A stretch of DNA of 64,000 bases, taken from Actinomycetes bacterium. Lineage in GTDB: Bacteria; Actinomycetota; Acidimicrobiia; Acidimicrobiales; RAAP-2. The DNA lies in assembly GCA_021831035.1 (NCBI GenBank), contig JAKBNL010000001.1, positions 186,001 to 250,000 of the forward strand. Reading direction: 5' to 3'. Below, one piece after another: positions 35,703 to 45,599 of this stretch. The notes beneath the pieces are model-generated. The model did not search any database, was not told the origin of the DNA, and was given only the letters and a program-made list of their open reading frames with translations. How positions within the stretch are numbered: the first letter of the stretch is position 1; each line of letters opens with the position of its first letter. The translations under genes and the position numbers were made by a program.

Positions 35703-36245
35703 GTGGAGGCGCCGGCCGAACTGCTCGCGTGCGAGCGCTGCGGCCTCAGCGGCTCGCGCACCCGGGTCGTCGTCGGCTCGGGGCCCGACGAGCCCGAGCT
35801 GCTCGTGATCGGCGAGGCCCCCGGGCGCACCGAGGACGAGGGCGGCCTGCCCTTCATCGGGCGCAGCGGCCAGCTGCTCTTCACCTTGATCGGCGAGGTC
35901 ATGGGCCTCACCCGGGACCGGTGCTACGTGACCAACGTCGTCAAGTGCCGCCCGCCGGGCAACCGCACGCCCACCCGCGAGGAGGTCGGGGCCTGCCGGC
36001 CCTGGCTGCGCTGGCAGTTCGAGCACGTGTCGCCCCGGGCCGTCCTCACCCTGGGCCTGGTGGCCGGTCAGTCGGTGCTGGGCTTCTCGGTGGCGATGGG
36101 CGCCATGCACGGCCGCCTCGTCACGGTCGCGGGCCGACCGGGCCTCGGGACCTACCACCCGGCCGCCGCGCTGCGCCAGGGCCCTAGCCTCGTCCAGGTG
36201 ATGCGGGCGGACCTGGCCACCCTACGCGAGGCGATGGACGCGTGA
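35703..36245 (+). CDS. Type-4 (iron-sulfur) uracil-DNA glycosylase
   Basis: Excises uracil from DNA. The 180-residue product has [20 protein letters not shown] (motif 1), [15 protein letters not shown] and the late motif TYHPAAALR. Four cysteines (CERC near the N-terminus, one in VKCRPP, one in ACRPW) are placed to hold a 4Fe-4S cluster, which marks family 4. GTG 35703 follows alr by two bases. The 3' end overlaps tsaE by 4 bases. Confidence 0.93.
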   Translation: MEAPAELLACERCGLSGSRTRVVVGSGPDEPELLVIGEAPGRTEDEGGLPFIGRSGQLLFTLIGEVMGLTRDRCYVTNVVKCRPPGNRTPTREEVGACRPWLRWQFEHVSPRAVLTLGLVAGQSVLGFSVAMGAMHGRLVTVAGRPGLGTYHPAAALRQGPSLVQVMRADLATLREAMDA

Positions 36246-36715
36246 TCGCCCGGCACTGCGCGAGCGCCGCGCAGACCCGGGCGGCCGGCGAGGCGTTCGC
36301 CGCCCTCCTGCGCCCGGGCGACGTCGTCCTGCTCTCGGGCCGGCTGGGGGCCGGCAAGACCACCTTCGCCCAGGGCGTCGCCCGGGGGCTCGGGGTGAGT
36401 GAGCGGGTCACCAGCCCCACCTTCACCCTGGTGCGGCCCCACGCGTGCGCGAACGCCCACGGGATCGCGACGCTGTACCACGCCGACGTGTACCGCGCCG
36501 GCTCGCTCGCCGAGGTGATCGACCTCGACCTCACCGAACTGATCGAAGAGAGCGCCGTCGCCCTCGTCGAGTGGGGCGAGACGGCGGCCCCCGTCTTCGG
36601 CGAGGTCCTCACGGTCACCCTGCGCGACGACGACGCCGGCGGTCGGGACCTGCTCGTGGGGGGCGCGCTCGTGGCCACGCGCGAGCCCGCGCTCGCGGCC
36701 TGGGCGGCGGCGTGA
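36242..36715 (+). CDS. tsaE: tRNA t6A biosynthesis ATPase TsaE
   Basis: ATPase partner of TsaB/TsaD in threonylcarbamoyl-adenosine formation on tRNA. The 157-residue product has the P-loop [19 protein letters not shown], then [17 protein letters not shown] and LVEWGE, all TsaE marks. GTG 36242 overlaps the glycosylase stop and its own stop overlaps tsaB (GTGA). Confidence 0.95.
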   Translation: MIARHCASAAQTRAAGEAFAALLRPGDVVLLSGRLGAGKTTFAQGVARGLGVSERVTSPTFTLVRPHACANAHGIATLYHADVYRAGSLAEVIDLDLTELIEESAVALVEWGETAAPVFGEVLTVTLRDDDAGGRDLLVGGALVATREPALAAWAAA

Positions 36716-37371
36716 TCGCCCTGGCGATCGAGACGGCGACCCCCGCGTGCGCCGTGGCCCTGGAGGTCGACGGCGAGGTCACCGAGGCGGTCCTCGACCG
36801 CGAGCGCCGCCACACCGAGGTCCTCGCCCCCGGCGTGGGCCGCCTCCTCGCGGCGGCGGGACTGGCGCCCGGGGAGCTCGAGCGGGTCGTCGTCGACCGC
36901 GGTCCCGGCCTCTACACCGGGCTGAGGGTCGGGATCGCGACCGCGCTCGGCCTGGCGCTCGCGACCGGGGCGGCCCTCGTCGAGGTGACCTCGCTCGAGG
37001 TGCTGGCCGCGGCCGCGGCGCGCGCCGGCGCGCGCGGGGAGCTGGTGGCCCTCGTCGACGCCCGCCGCGGCGAGGTCTTCGCCCAGCGCTTCTCCCTCGA
37101 GCCCCTGGCGGCGCTCGACGCGCCGCGGGTGCTGCGCCCCGAGGCGCTCGTCTCGGAGCTCGGGGCGCGCCCGGCCGGCCTCGGCGGTGACGGCGCCGCG
37201 CGCTACCGCGCGGTGTTCGCCGGCGCCGAGGTGCTCGACCTCGCGGTCCCGCCGCCGTCGGTGGCGCTGGCGCTGGCGCGCCGACGCGAACCGGTCGAGG
37301 CGGTCGTGCCCTTGTACCTGCGCGAGGCCGACGCCGTGGCGAACTTCACGACCCGGACCCGCGCGAGGTGA
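36712..37371 (+). CDS. tsaB: tRNA t6A biosynthesis scaffold protein TsaB
   Basis: Non-catalytic ASKHA-fold partner of TsaD. The 219-residue product has the N-terminal [36 protein letters not shown] and [15 protein letters not shown]. It lacks the metal histidines of TsaD. It overlaps its two neighbours by 4 bases each. Confidence 0.94.
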   Translation: MIALAIETATPACAVALEVDGEVTEAVLDRERRHTEVLAPGVGRLLAAAGLAPGELERVVVDRGPGLYTGLRVGIATALGLALATGAALVEVTSLEVLAAAAARAGARGELVALVDARRGEVFAQRFSLEPLAALDAPRVLRPEALVSELGARPAGLGGDGAARYRAVFAGAEVLDLAVPPPSVALALARRREPVEAVVPLYLREADAVANFTTRTRAR

Positions 37372-37838
37372 GCGACTGGACCATCCGCGCGGCCGAACGG
37401 CGCGACGTGCCGGCCCTCGTGCGCATCGAGGACGAGGCCTTCCCCGAGCCCTGGTCGCGGGCGATGCTGCTCGACGAGATCGCCCGGCTCGAGAGCCGCC
37501 GCTACAGCGTGGCCGTCGAGGCCGGGCGGATCGTCGGCTACCTCGGGCTGATGTTCGTGGCCGACGAGGTGCACGTCAACACGATCGCGACCGCCCCGGG
37601 CGAGGAGGGCCGGGGCATCGCCACGAGCCTGCTGGAGGAGGCCCTGGCGGCCGCGCGCGAACGCGGCGCGCGACGCGCCACGCTCGAGGTCGCCGTCTCC
37701 AACCTCCGCGCCCAGGCCCTCTACCGGCGCTTCGGCTTCGCGCCGGTCGGGGTGCGCAAGCGCTACTACGAGCGCACCGGCGAGGACGCCCTGGTGCTCT
37801 GGGCCGACCTGGCGGGCCCCGGGCCGGACCTACGCTGA
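37368..37838 (+). CDS. rimI: Ribosomal-protein-alanine N-acetyltransferase RimI-like
   Basis: GNAT acetyltransferase, probably acting on the S18 N-terminus. The 156-residue product has [39 protein letters not shown] (acetyl-CoA loop) and [16 protein letters not shown], which together are characteristic of RimI. It lies in the common tsaB-rimI-tsaD order. Confidence 0.92.
   Translation: MSDWTIRAAERRDVPALVRIEDEAFPEPWSRAMLLDEIARLESRRYSVAVEAGRIVGYLGLMFVADEVHVNTIATAPGEEGRGIATSLLEEALAAARERGARRATLEVAVSNLRAQALYRRFGFAPVGVRKRYYERTGEDALVLWADLAGPGPDLR
37831..37836 (+). promoter_or_regulatory. Possible internal -10 box TACGCT before tsaD
   Basis: TACGCT is followed by six bases and GTG 37843, the leaderless spacing. 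It overlaps the rimI stop, so it may be a chance match; listed because it is the only gap in an otherwise overlapping gene run. Confidence 0.35.
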
Positions 37839-37842
37839 GCCC

Positions 37843-38850
37843 GTGGAGAGCGTGCTCGGGATCGAGACGAGCTGTGACGAGACGGCCGCGGCGGTCGTGC
37901 GCCGCGACCTCGTGACCCTGAGCTCGGTCGTCGAGTCCTCGATCGACCAGCACCGCGACTTCGGCGGGGTGGTGCCCGAACTCGCCGGGCGGGCCCACGT
38001 GGCCACGATCCGCCCGGTCGTCGAGCGGGCCCTGCGCGAGGCCGGCCTCGACCCCCGGCGCCCGGGGATCGCCGGGATCGCCGTCACCGCCGGGCCGGGT
38101 CTCGTGGGCTCGTTGCTCGTGGGGCTCTCCTTCGCCAAGGCCCTGGCGCTCGCCTGGGACCTCCCCTACGTCGGGGTGAACCACCTCGAGGGCCACCTCT
38201 TCGCGCCCCGGCTCGAGGCGCCCGGGCTCGAGTGGCCCCTCATGACCCTGCTGGTCTCGGGCGGCCACTCGATGATCGTCTACCAGCGCGGGCCCGGCGA
38301 GCACGAGGTCCTGGGCGAGACGGTCGACGACGCGGCCGGCGAGGCCTACGACAAGGTCGCGCGCTGGCTCGGCCTGGGCTACCCCGGGGGGCCGGTCCTC
38401 GACCGGCTGGCCCGCGAGGGCTCGCCCGCGCGCCTCCCCCTGCCGCGCGGGATGCTCGGCGAGGGTCTCGACCTCTCCTTCTCGGGGCTGAAGACGGCCG
38501 TGGTGCGCGCGACCGAGGGGCGTGACGACCTGGCCCTCGCCGACGTCGCCGCGGCCTTCCAGGCGACGCTGGCCGAGCAGCTCCTGCGCAAGCTGCGCGC
38601 GGCGCTCGCGCGCCACGACGCGCGCTCGGTGGCCCTCGCCGGTGGGGTGGCCGCGAACTCGGCGCTGCGCGAGGGGGTGGCGGCGCTCGCCGCCGAGCTC
38701 GGGGTCGCGGCCCACCTGCCGGCCCTCGCGATGTGCACCGACAACGCGGCGATGATCGCCGCCGCCGGCCTCTACCGGCTCGCCCACGACGGGGCGAGCC
38801 CGCTCGACCTCTCGGCCCGGCCGAACTGGGACCTGCGCGAGGTCGCGTGA
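37843..38850 (+). CDS. tsaD: tRNA N6-adenosine threonylcarbamoyltransferase
   Basis: Catalytic subunit of t6A synthesis. The 335-residue product has VLGIETSCDETAAAVV, the metal-binding histidines in NHLEGHLFAPRLE, LLVSGGHSMIVYQ and LAGGVAANSALRE. Complete. GTG 37843 has no clear Shine-Dalgarno sequence. Its stop overlaps the pdxH start. Confidence 0.96.
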   Translation: MESVLGIETSCDETAAAVVRRDLVTLSSVVESSIDQHRDFGGVVPELAGRAHVATIRPVVERALREAGLDPRRPGIAGIAVTAGPGLVGSLLVGLSFAKALALAWDLPYVGVNHLEGHLFAPRLEAPGLEWPLMTLLVSGGHSMIVYQRGPGEHEVLGETVDDAAGEAYDKVARWLGLGYPGGPVLDRLAREGSPARLPLPRGMLGEGLDLSFSGLKTAVVRATEGRDDLALADVAAAFQATLAEQLLRKLRAALARHDARSVALAGGVAANSALREGVAALAAELGVAAHLPALAMCTDNAAMIAAAGLYRLAHDGASPLDLSARPNWDLREVA

Positions 38851-39470
38851 GCGGCCCGGGCGAGCGCTGGGTGCCCCTCGAGGTCGCCGACTGCGACCCC
38901 GACCCACTCGTCCAGTTCGCCCGCTGGTACGAGGAGGCGAGGGGTCTGCTCCCCGAGCCCGACGCGGTCTGCCTGGCGACGGCCTCGGCGCGGGGGGTGC
39001 CGAGCGCGCGCATGGTGCTGTTGCGTCACCGCGGCCCCGACGCCGTCGGGTGGTACACGAACTACGGGTCGCGCAAGGGCGCCGACCTCGCCGAGAACCC
39101 GGTGGCCGCCGTCACCTGGTACGCCGAGCCGCTCGGCCGCTCGGTGCGCCTCGAGGGTCCAGTCACGGTGATGGCCCCCGCGCTCTCCGACGCCTACTTC
39201 GCCGGCCGCCCCCGGGGCAGCCAGATCGGCGCCCACGCGTCGGCCCAGTCGACCCCGCTCGACAGCCGCGCCGAGCTCGAGGCCCGCGTCGCCGCCGTCG
39301 AGGCCCGCTTCGCCGGGCGCGCGGTGCCCCGGCCCGAGCACTGGGGCGGCTACCTGCTGTGCCCGACGCGCGTCGAGTTCTGGCAGCACCGCGAGAGCCG
39401 CCTGCACGACCGGGTCGTCTACAGCCCCGACGCCTCGGGCGGCTGGGAGCGCACCCGGTACTCGCCCTGA
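38847..39470 (+). CDS. pdxH: Pyridoxamine/pyridoxine 5'-phosphate oxidase
   Basis: FMN enzyme that forms pyridoxal phosphate. The 207-residue product has the PNPOx layout: DPLVQFARWYEEA, then SARMVLLRHRGPDAVGWYTN (FMN site), RSVRLEGPV, RPRGSQIGAHASAQS and C-terminal EFWQHRESRLHDR. GTG 38847 overlaps tsaD. Its last 52 bases overlap the end of the convergent MFS gene. Alanine racemase nearby needs PLP, but co-regulation is not evident. Confidence 0.94.
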   Translation: MSGPGERWVPLEVADCDPDPLVQFARWYEEARGLLPEPDAVCLATASARGVPSARMVLLRHRGPDAVGWYTNYGSRKGADLAENPVAAVTWYAEPLGRSVRLEGPVTVMAPALSDAYFAGRPRGSQIGAHASAQSTPLDSRAELEARVAAVEARFAGRAVPRPEHWGGYLLCPTRVEFWQHRESRLHDRVVYSPDASGGWERTRYSP

Positions 39471-40660
39471 GCGTGCCCGTAGCGACGCTCGAGGGGGATG
39501 ACCGCGGCGACCGTCACCGTGGCGACGGCCCCGGCCAGCACGAAGATCGCCCGCGGAGAGAGCACCGAGAGCAGCGCCCCACCGAGCACCATCGAGCCCA
39601 TCTGGCCCGTCGTGAAGACGCCCGTCGCCGCGGCGAAGACCCGTCCGCGCACCTCGGGTGGGGCCTCGAGCGAGAAGAGCACCGAGAACAGCACGTTCAC
39701 TAGGCCGACGAGGACCCCCGTCGCGAGCAGGACGACCCAGAGCATCACGATGTCGACCGAGAGCCCGGCGAGCAGCAGCATCACCCCGAGCGCGGCGATG
39801 ATCGCGAGCGATCCGCGCAGGAGACGCGCGGGCTCGTGGGGGGCTCGCCCGCCCGCCAGCGCCCCGGCGATCGAGCCGACCCCGAAGGCGGCGCCCGCCA
39901 CACCGTAGCCCAGCGCGCTGGCGTGCAGCGTCACGGTCGTGAAGAAGACCTCGCTCACGTTGATCGCCCCGAGCGAGAGCATGAGGACGCCCACCGTGAC
40001 GACGACGGGTCGCAGGGTGGGGCTCGTCACGATGAAGCGCGCCCCGGCGAGCATCGCCCCGCGCTCGCGCGCGGCGTCGGCGTGGGTGGGGGCCCGCTCG
40101 CCGCGCAGCAGCGCGGTGAGGGCGGCCGCGACGGCGAAGCTCGCGGCGTCGAGGTAGAGCGGCCCGCTCTGACCGATGGTGCCCACGAGCAGCCCGCCGA
40201 GGGCCGGGCCGGCGGCCAGGGCGAGCGAGCCCCCGGCCTGCAGCCCCGACTGGGCCGGCGCCACGTTCTCCAGGCCCACCAGCGAGGGCAGGAGGGCCGA
40301 GTAGCCGGGTCGGCTGAAGGCGACGGCCGACGACAGGAGGGCCATCAACAGGACGGTCACGACGTCGCTGTGCCAGTAGCCGAGCCCGGCCGCGACGAGC
40401 GCCTCGACGACCCCGAGCGCGACCAGCAGCGGCCGGGCCCGGACCCGGTCGACGACGAGCCCGGCCGGGCCGGCGAGCGCGACGAAGGGCAGCGCCCCGG
40501 CGATCGAGAGGGCCGCAACGAGCCAGCCGTGGCTCGCGACCCCGCCGCGGGCCACCCGCAGCAGCAGGGTGATGAGGGCCACCTCGTCCCCGAGGGCCGA
40601 GACCGTGGCCAGCACCACGAGAAGTCGCAGGTCACGCCGGGCGCCGGGCGCTAGGGCCAT
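39419..40660 (-). CDS. MFS transporter (enterobactin-exporter-like, MFS_3 type)
   Basis: The 413-residue product has about twelve hydrophobic segments in two halves. The N-terminal half has TVSALGDEVALITLLLRVAR and AGPAGLVVDRVRARPLLVA, the MFS loop 2-3 motif. The C-terminal half has PEVRGRVFAAATGVFTTGQM. This is typical of the MFS_3 group of efflux proteins; the substrate cannot be told. It overlaps the 3' end of pdxH by 52 bases tail-to-tail. ATG 40660 lies five bases after a minus-strand TACCCT box, divergent from groES. Confidence 0.88.
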   Translation of the reverse strand: MALAPGARRDLRLLVVLATVSALGDEVALITLLLRVARGGVASHGWLVAALSIAGALPFVALAGPAGLVVDRVRARPLLVALGVVEALVAAGLGYWHSDVVTVLLMALLSSAVAFSRPGYSALLPSLVGLENVAPAQSGLQAGGSLALAAGPALGGLLVGTIGQSGPLYLDAASFAVAAALTALLRGERAPTHADAARERGAMLAGARFIVTSPTLRPVVVTVGVLMLSLGAINVSEVFFTTVTLHASALGYGVAGAAFGVGSIAGALAGGRAPHEPARLLRGSLAIIAALGVMLLLAGLSVDIVMLWVVLLATGVLVGLVNVLFSVLFSLEAPPEVRGRVFAAATGVFTTGQMGSMVLGGALLSVLSPRAIFVLAGAVATVTVAAVIPLERRYGHAQGEYRVRSQPPEASGL

Positions 40661-40665
40661 GCGCC

Positions 40666-40671
40666 AGGGTA
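40666..40671 (-). promoter_or_regulatory. -10 box TACCCT, leaderless promoter of the MFS gene
   Basis: Minus-strand TACCCT, five bases (GGCGC), then ATG 40660. Confidence 0.5.
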
Positions 40672-40678
40672 CCCGGCG

Positions 40679-40708
40679 TTGGCACTCGGGGGAGGTGGCT
40701 GCTAAGTT
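40679..40708 (+). promoter_or_regulatory. groES-groEL promoter
   Basis: TTGGCA (40679-40684), an 18-base spacer and TAAGTT (40703-40708). The -10 overlaps the left half of the CIRCE-like element, so repressor binding would block polymerase. TTGGCACTC at 40679-40687 is itself close to a CIRCE half-site. Confidence 0.7.
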
Positions 40709-40733
40709 GGCAGTCGGAAAGTTCGAGTGCTAA
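40707..40733 (+). promoter_or_regulatory. CIRCE-like element (HrcA operator)
   Basis: TTGGCAGTC, nine bases, GAGTGCTAA. The right half is a perfect match to the CIRCE consensus (TTAGCACTC-N9-GAGTGCTAA); the left half has two mismatches. HrcA control of groES-groEL is therefore likely. hrcA is not in the window. Confidence 0.85.
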
Positions 40734-40753
40734 CCGCTCAGGAGGCAATCACC

Positions 40754-42702
<1,949 letters not shown>

Positions 42703-42720
42703 GTCGCTCGAGTCGACGCG

Positions 42721-42756
42721 CACGAGACCCCCGGGCAACGCCCCGGGGGTCTCGTG
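42721..42756 (+). terminator. Terminator of groES-groEL
   Basis: A perfect 15-bp stem (42721-42735 with 42742-42756) and a 6-base loop lie 18 bases after the groEL stop. TTGG follows instead of a U-tract. Confidence 0.85.
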
Positions 42757-43583
42757 TTGGTGGGGGCGGTGTCGCGCGTCGTGGGGCTCCGCGGACGTCG
42801 TCCGGGAGTCGACGCCGAGGCCCGCCGCACCGTGCGGGCCCGTCGATCCTCGAATGACACGTGCGTAGTTTGAGCCCGACTCTCGTCGTGCGCGACGACG
42901 TGAGCACGACGAGCGTGATCGAGATGAGGGGCTCGGGGCGAGCGATCGCGTCAGGGGCACGACGCCGGCTGACACCGAGAGGCCAACGCACGTCCGCGAT
43001 ATGAGCTCGCGACGGGTGGGGCGGATGTTGACGCAGGACACTCGAACGTGGTGACGCGTCGTGGTGCTCCCTCACGCGCCGTGGGAAAAAAAGTGTTTTA
43101 CGCGACCCCGCACGAGTCCCAACGACGTCACAACCATTTGACAACGACGTCGCACCCTGGGAGGGTGGCCGGGCGAGGGCGGAGAGGGATGCGATGTCGG
43201 TTTGCTTCGCCGAGTGGCACGACGCCCTGGTTCCGGACCCACAGCGGTGCACCTCGTTGCCGTACGCGGTGACGGGGGACCCTGACCGAGAGCGGGCGTC
43301 GTCCTCGCCAGCCCCCGCGTGGGGGACGGTGGGTGACCACTCGCGTGGCGGGTCGACGTGTGTCCGTTGTGACCTCGTGTGCGCCGTGCCGGTTCACCGG
43401 ACTCGGCGTCGCTACGCGAGGGGAGGTGTGGCGATGGCGGATCCCCGTGTTGGGTCGCCCGTCGTCGCTTCATGGGGCGTCTCGCGCGTCGAGCGTCCCG
43501 ATAGTGAGGGTGGCGTGATGACCCCCGGCCCGTACGTGGTCGCCTCGGCCGGGGCGAGCGAGCGGCGAACCCGACGCCCTGCC
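42757..43583 (+). other. Non-coding region upstream of the surface-protein cluster
   Basis: About 830 bases with no gene I can support; the open frames in it are rich in Arg, Pro and Ser and match nothing. It holds an A/T patch at 43086-43100 (seven A, GTG, TTTTA) in a GC-rich background, a direct repeat AACGACGTC at 43121-43129 and 43143-43151 (22-base period), and a TTGACA at 43138-43143 without a clear -10. The region could hold a long regulatory zone or a small RNA; nothing is recognised. Confidence 0.5.
43121..43151 (+). repeat. Direct repeat AACGACGTC, 22-base period
   Basis: Two exact copies, 43121-43129 and 43143-43151, start 22 bases apart, about two helical turns. A TTGACA hexamer overlaps the start of the second copy. 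ACGACGTC also occurs at 47095-47102 before the large surface gene. Possible activator site (inference). Confidence 0.45.
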
Positions 43584-43606
43584 TGGACCCTCAAGTGGGG
43601 GGTCCA
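43584..43606 (+). promoter_or_regulatory. 5'-UTR hairpin before the first camelysin-like gene
   Basis: TGGACCC (43584-43590) pairs with GGGTCCA (43600-43606) around a 9-base loop. It lies ten bases before the AAGGAG ribosome site (43616-43621) of the gene at 43628 and could affect mRNA stability or translation. Confidence 0.4.
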
Positions 43607-43627
43607 TCCATCAACAAGGAGCAGTGC

Positions 43628-44509
43628 ATGAAGCGCTTCATCAGTAAGAAGGTCGCGATTGTCGGCGGCGCTGCCGCCCTCATCGTCGCGTTGAGCGGGG
43701 CCGCGTACGCCTACTTCACGGCCACGGGGACCGGGACGGGTACGGCCCAGGTGGGCTACGCGACCAACTGGAAGATCACCAGCACGCCGGGGTCCGGGAC
43801 GCTCTACCCGGACGCGTCGATCGGCGGCGCCAACCAAGAGTCCGTCGGGTTCTCGGTCACGAACGAGGGCCAGGGCGACCAGAACCTGTCCGCGCTCTAC
43901 GTGCTCGTGGCGAACTCCGACGGGTCGCCGTGGTCCTACCAGCCCAACCCGAACGAGCCCGCCTGCACCGGCGCGGACTTCTCGGTGGGCGGCGCACCGG
44001 TGGGCACCCCGTACGAGATCACCTCGGGCGGCGGTATCGGGACGTACACACCCGGACAGACGGCGAACGGATCGGTTTCGGTCGAGATGATCGACAACGG
44101 AGCCAACCAGGACAACTGCCAGGGGCTCTCGGTCCCGCTGTACTTCTCGACGAACCCGGCGCTGTCCATCGACGCTCACCCGAGCCCGGCCTCGGTCTCC
44201 GTGGGGAGCAACGTGTCGATCACGACCGACGCGTTCCAGAACTACAACGAGAACTCGACCGGTAGCGAGGCGTTCACGTTCAACAACACCTACCTGTCGT
44301 TCGTGTCGGCCGGTGACGGTACGTGCACGGCGAACACTTCGGGCGTCAACACGACCGAGACGTGCACCATGACGGACATGGCTCACTCGATCAAGTCCGA
44401 CTCGTTCACGTTCACGGCGCTACAGGCCGGCTCGACCACGGTCAACGTGGTGATCTCGATCCAGGGCTCGGGATCGGCGACCACCACCTTCACGGTGAAC
44501 GCGAGCTGA
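43628..44509 (+). CDS. Camelysin/TasA-like exported protein with C-terminal Ig-like domain (paralogue A)
   Basis: The 293-residue product begins with a basic segment and a hydrophobic helix (9-29) ending SGAAYAYFTATGTG, the SipW-type signal context of TasA and camelysin. Residues 40-175 form a beta-rich domain with TLYPDAS and GANQDNCQG, and cysteines at 113 and 164. Residues 176-293 look like a bacterial Ig-like domain with CxnC (233, 246). The two proteins from 44643 and 45596 share the LYP element, the Q-(D/S)-x-C patch and the cysteine pair. The cluster is probably a surface or fibre component. No SipW-type signal peptidase lies in the window. It has its own AAGGAG ribosome site and ends in tandem terminators. 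Confidence 0.75.
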   Translation: MKRFISKKVAIVGGAAALIVALSGAAYAYFTATGTGTGTAQVGYATNWKITSTPGSGTLYPDASIGGANQESVGFSVTNEGQGDQNLSALYVLVANSDGSPWSYQPNPNEPACTGADFSVGGAPVGTPYEITSGGGIGTYTPGQTANGSVSVEMIDNGANQDNCQGLSVPLYFSTNPALSIDAHPSPASVSVGSNVSITTDAFQNYNENSTGSEAFTFNNTYLSFVSAGDGTCTANTSGVNTTETCTMTDMAHSIKSDSFTFTALQAGSTTVNVVISIQGSGSATTTFTVNAS

Positions 44510-44521
44510 CAGAACCCGTGA

Positions 44522-44548
44522 CCCGTCAGGCGCCAACCGCCTGACGGG
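44522..44548 (+). terminator. First of two tandem terminator hairpins
   Basis: A perfect 11-bp stem, 44522-44532 with 44538-44548, and a 5-base loop lie 12 bases after the stop of paralogue A. Confidence 0.8.
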
Positions 44549-44587
44549 CACCGCGGGCCCCGGGGCTCGACCCCGGGGCCCGCGGTG
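44549..44587 (+). terminator. Second tandem terminator hairpin
   Basis: A perfect 17-bp stem, 44549-44565 with 44571-44587, and a CTCGA loop directly abut the first hairpin. The pair should stop nearly all transcription or protect the 3' end of the abundant upstream mRNA. Confidence 0.85.
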
Positions 44588-44642
44588 AGACGGCGTCGGC
44601 GTACCGTTCGGTCGATCGGACCAGGGATTCGAGGAGAGCGCA

Positions 44643-45599
44643 GTGGAGATGTGGCGACGGGGTGGGGTGATGACGGTGGCGCTGGCCGCGGTCACGATCG
44701 CGCTCTCCTTAGGGGTCGCGAGCGCCCTCGGTCACCCCAGTCCCCACGACCAACGGAGCGAGACGCCGGCCTTCACCATCACGAGCGTCGTGTACGACTC
44801 CGCTTCGGGACCCTTCCCGGCGGCCTCGTGCTCTGGTCCGGGGGCCCTCCTCTATCCCGGGCTCACCCGCTGTCTCATCTTCACGGTCCAGAACCTCCGT
44901 CACCACCCGATCACGGTGACCCAGATCACGGCGTCCCTCGACCCCGCGTACCCAAGCCCGCCCCCCCAGTGCGCGGGCAACAATCTCGAGCTGCCCGCCT
45001 TCAGCGGCAGTCTCGTCGTTGCGGCGATGTCCTCGGCCTCGACGCCCGGCGAGCCGCTGACGCTGAAGGACAGCGGGACCAACCAAGACGCGTGTGAGAA
45101 CTTCCTCTACCACTTCAGCTACGTGGGCGACGCGACCTCACCGGCTCGCACCCACCTCGACCTCGACGGGGCGCCCAATCCGGTCGACGTGGGTGCCCTC
45201 GTCACCCTTGACGCGCACGTCTCGTCCGATTACCGCGACGCCACGGGCGTTCCCCAGGGCGCGGTCACCTTCTATCTGTGCGCCACCGACGCGTGCGCGG
45301 AGACGACCGAACTGGGAGTCGTCGCCGTTGACCCCGGGGGCGACGCCGTCTACTCAACGTCCTCGCTCGCGCAGGGGGCTAACCGCGTCTACGCCGTCTT
45401 CACCCCTTCGTCCGACCTCTGGTCGGGCACCCAGTCGTCGGCGCTGACCGAAGTGGTGGGGCCAACCGGCGACCACGACCACGACCACGGGGACGGCGAC
45501 GACGCCGACGCGGTCGCGAGCGTTCACGGTGAGGGGCACCACGACACGGGTTCGGTGTGCGGTCCGTCGGACGGTTCCGCGTGCAAAGGAGTGCGATGA
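44643..45599 (+). CDS. Camelysin-like exported protein with Ig-like domain and His/Asp tail (paralogue B)
   Basis: The 318-residue product has an N-terminal hydrophobic segment (about 8-29, TVALAAVTIALSLGVASALG). Residues 40-162 parallel paralogue A: LLYPGLTRC, then PITVTQITASLD, and DSGTNQDACEN, with cysteines 110 and 151 equivalent to 113/164 of A. Residues 170-272 form a Big_3_5-type Ig domain (PNPVDVGALVTLDAHVSSDY and GVPQGAVTFY). The tail from 277 is rich in His and Asp (GDHDHDHGDGDDAD), possibly metal-binding. GTG 44643 follows GGAGAGCGCA. Its stop overlaps the next start. Confidence 0.75.
   Translation: MEMWRRGGVMTVALAAVTIALSLGVASALGHPSPHDQRSETPAFTITSVVYDSASGPFPAASCSGPGALLYPGLTRCLIFTVQNLRHHPITVTQITASLDPAYPSPPPQCAGNNLELPAFSGSLVVAAMSSASTPGEPLTLKDSGTNQDACENFLYHFSYVGDATSPARTHLDLDGAPNPVDVGALVTLDAHVSSDYRDATGVPQGAVTFYLCATDACAETTELGVVAVDPGGDAVYSTSSLAQGANRVYAVFTPSSDLWSGTQSSALTEVVGPTGDHDHDHGDGDDADAVASVHGEGHHDTGSVCGPSDGSACKGVR

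Noticed and set aside
43121..43151. Possible CRISPR fragment
   Set aside because: Only two 9-base copies with a 13-base spacer, far too short and few, and no cas genes in the window.
43194..43631. Possible 145-residue protein in the non-coding region before the surface cluster
   Set aside because: It has no ribosome site, no recognisable motif and odd composition, and runs into the start of the supported gene at 43628.
44510..44642. Possible tRNA in the paired sequences after the first camelysin-like gene
   Set aside because: The stems are two simple perfect hairpins in tandem; no cloverleaf, T-loop or anticodon arm can be built.
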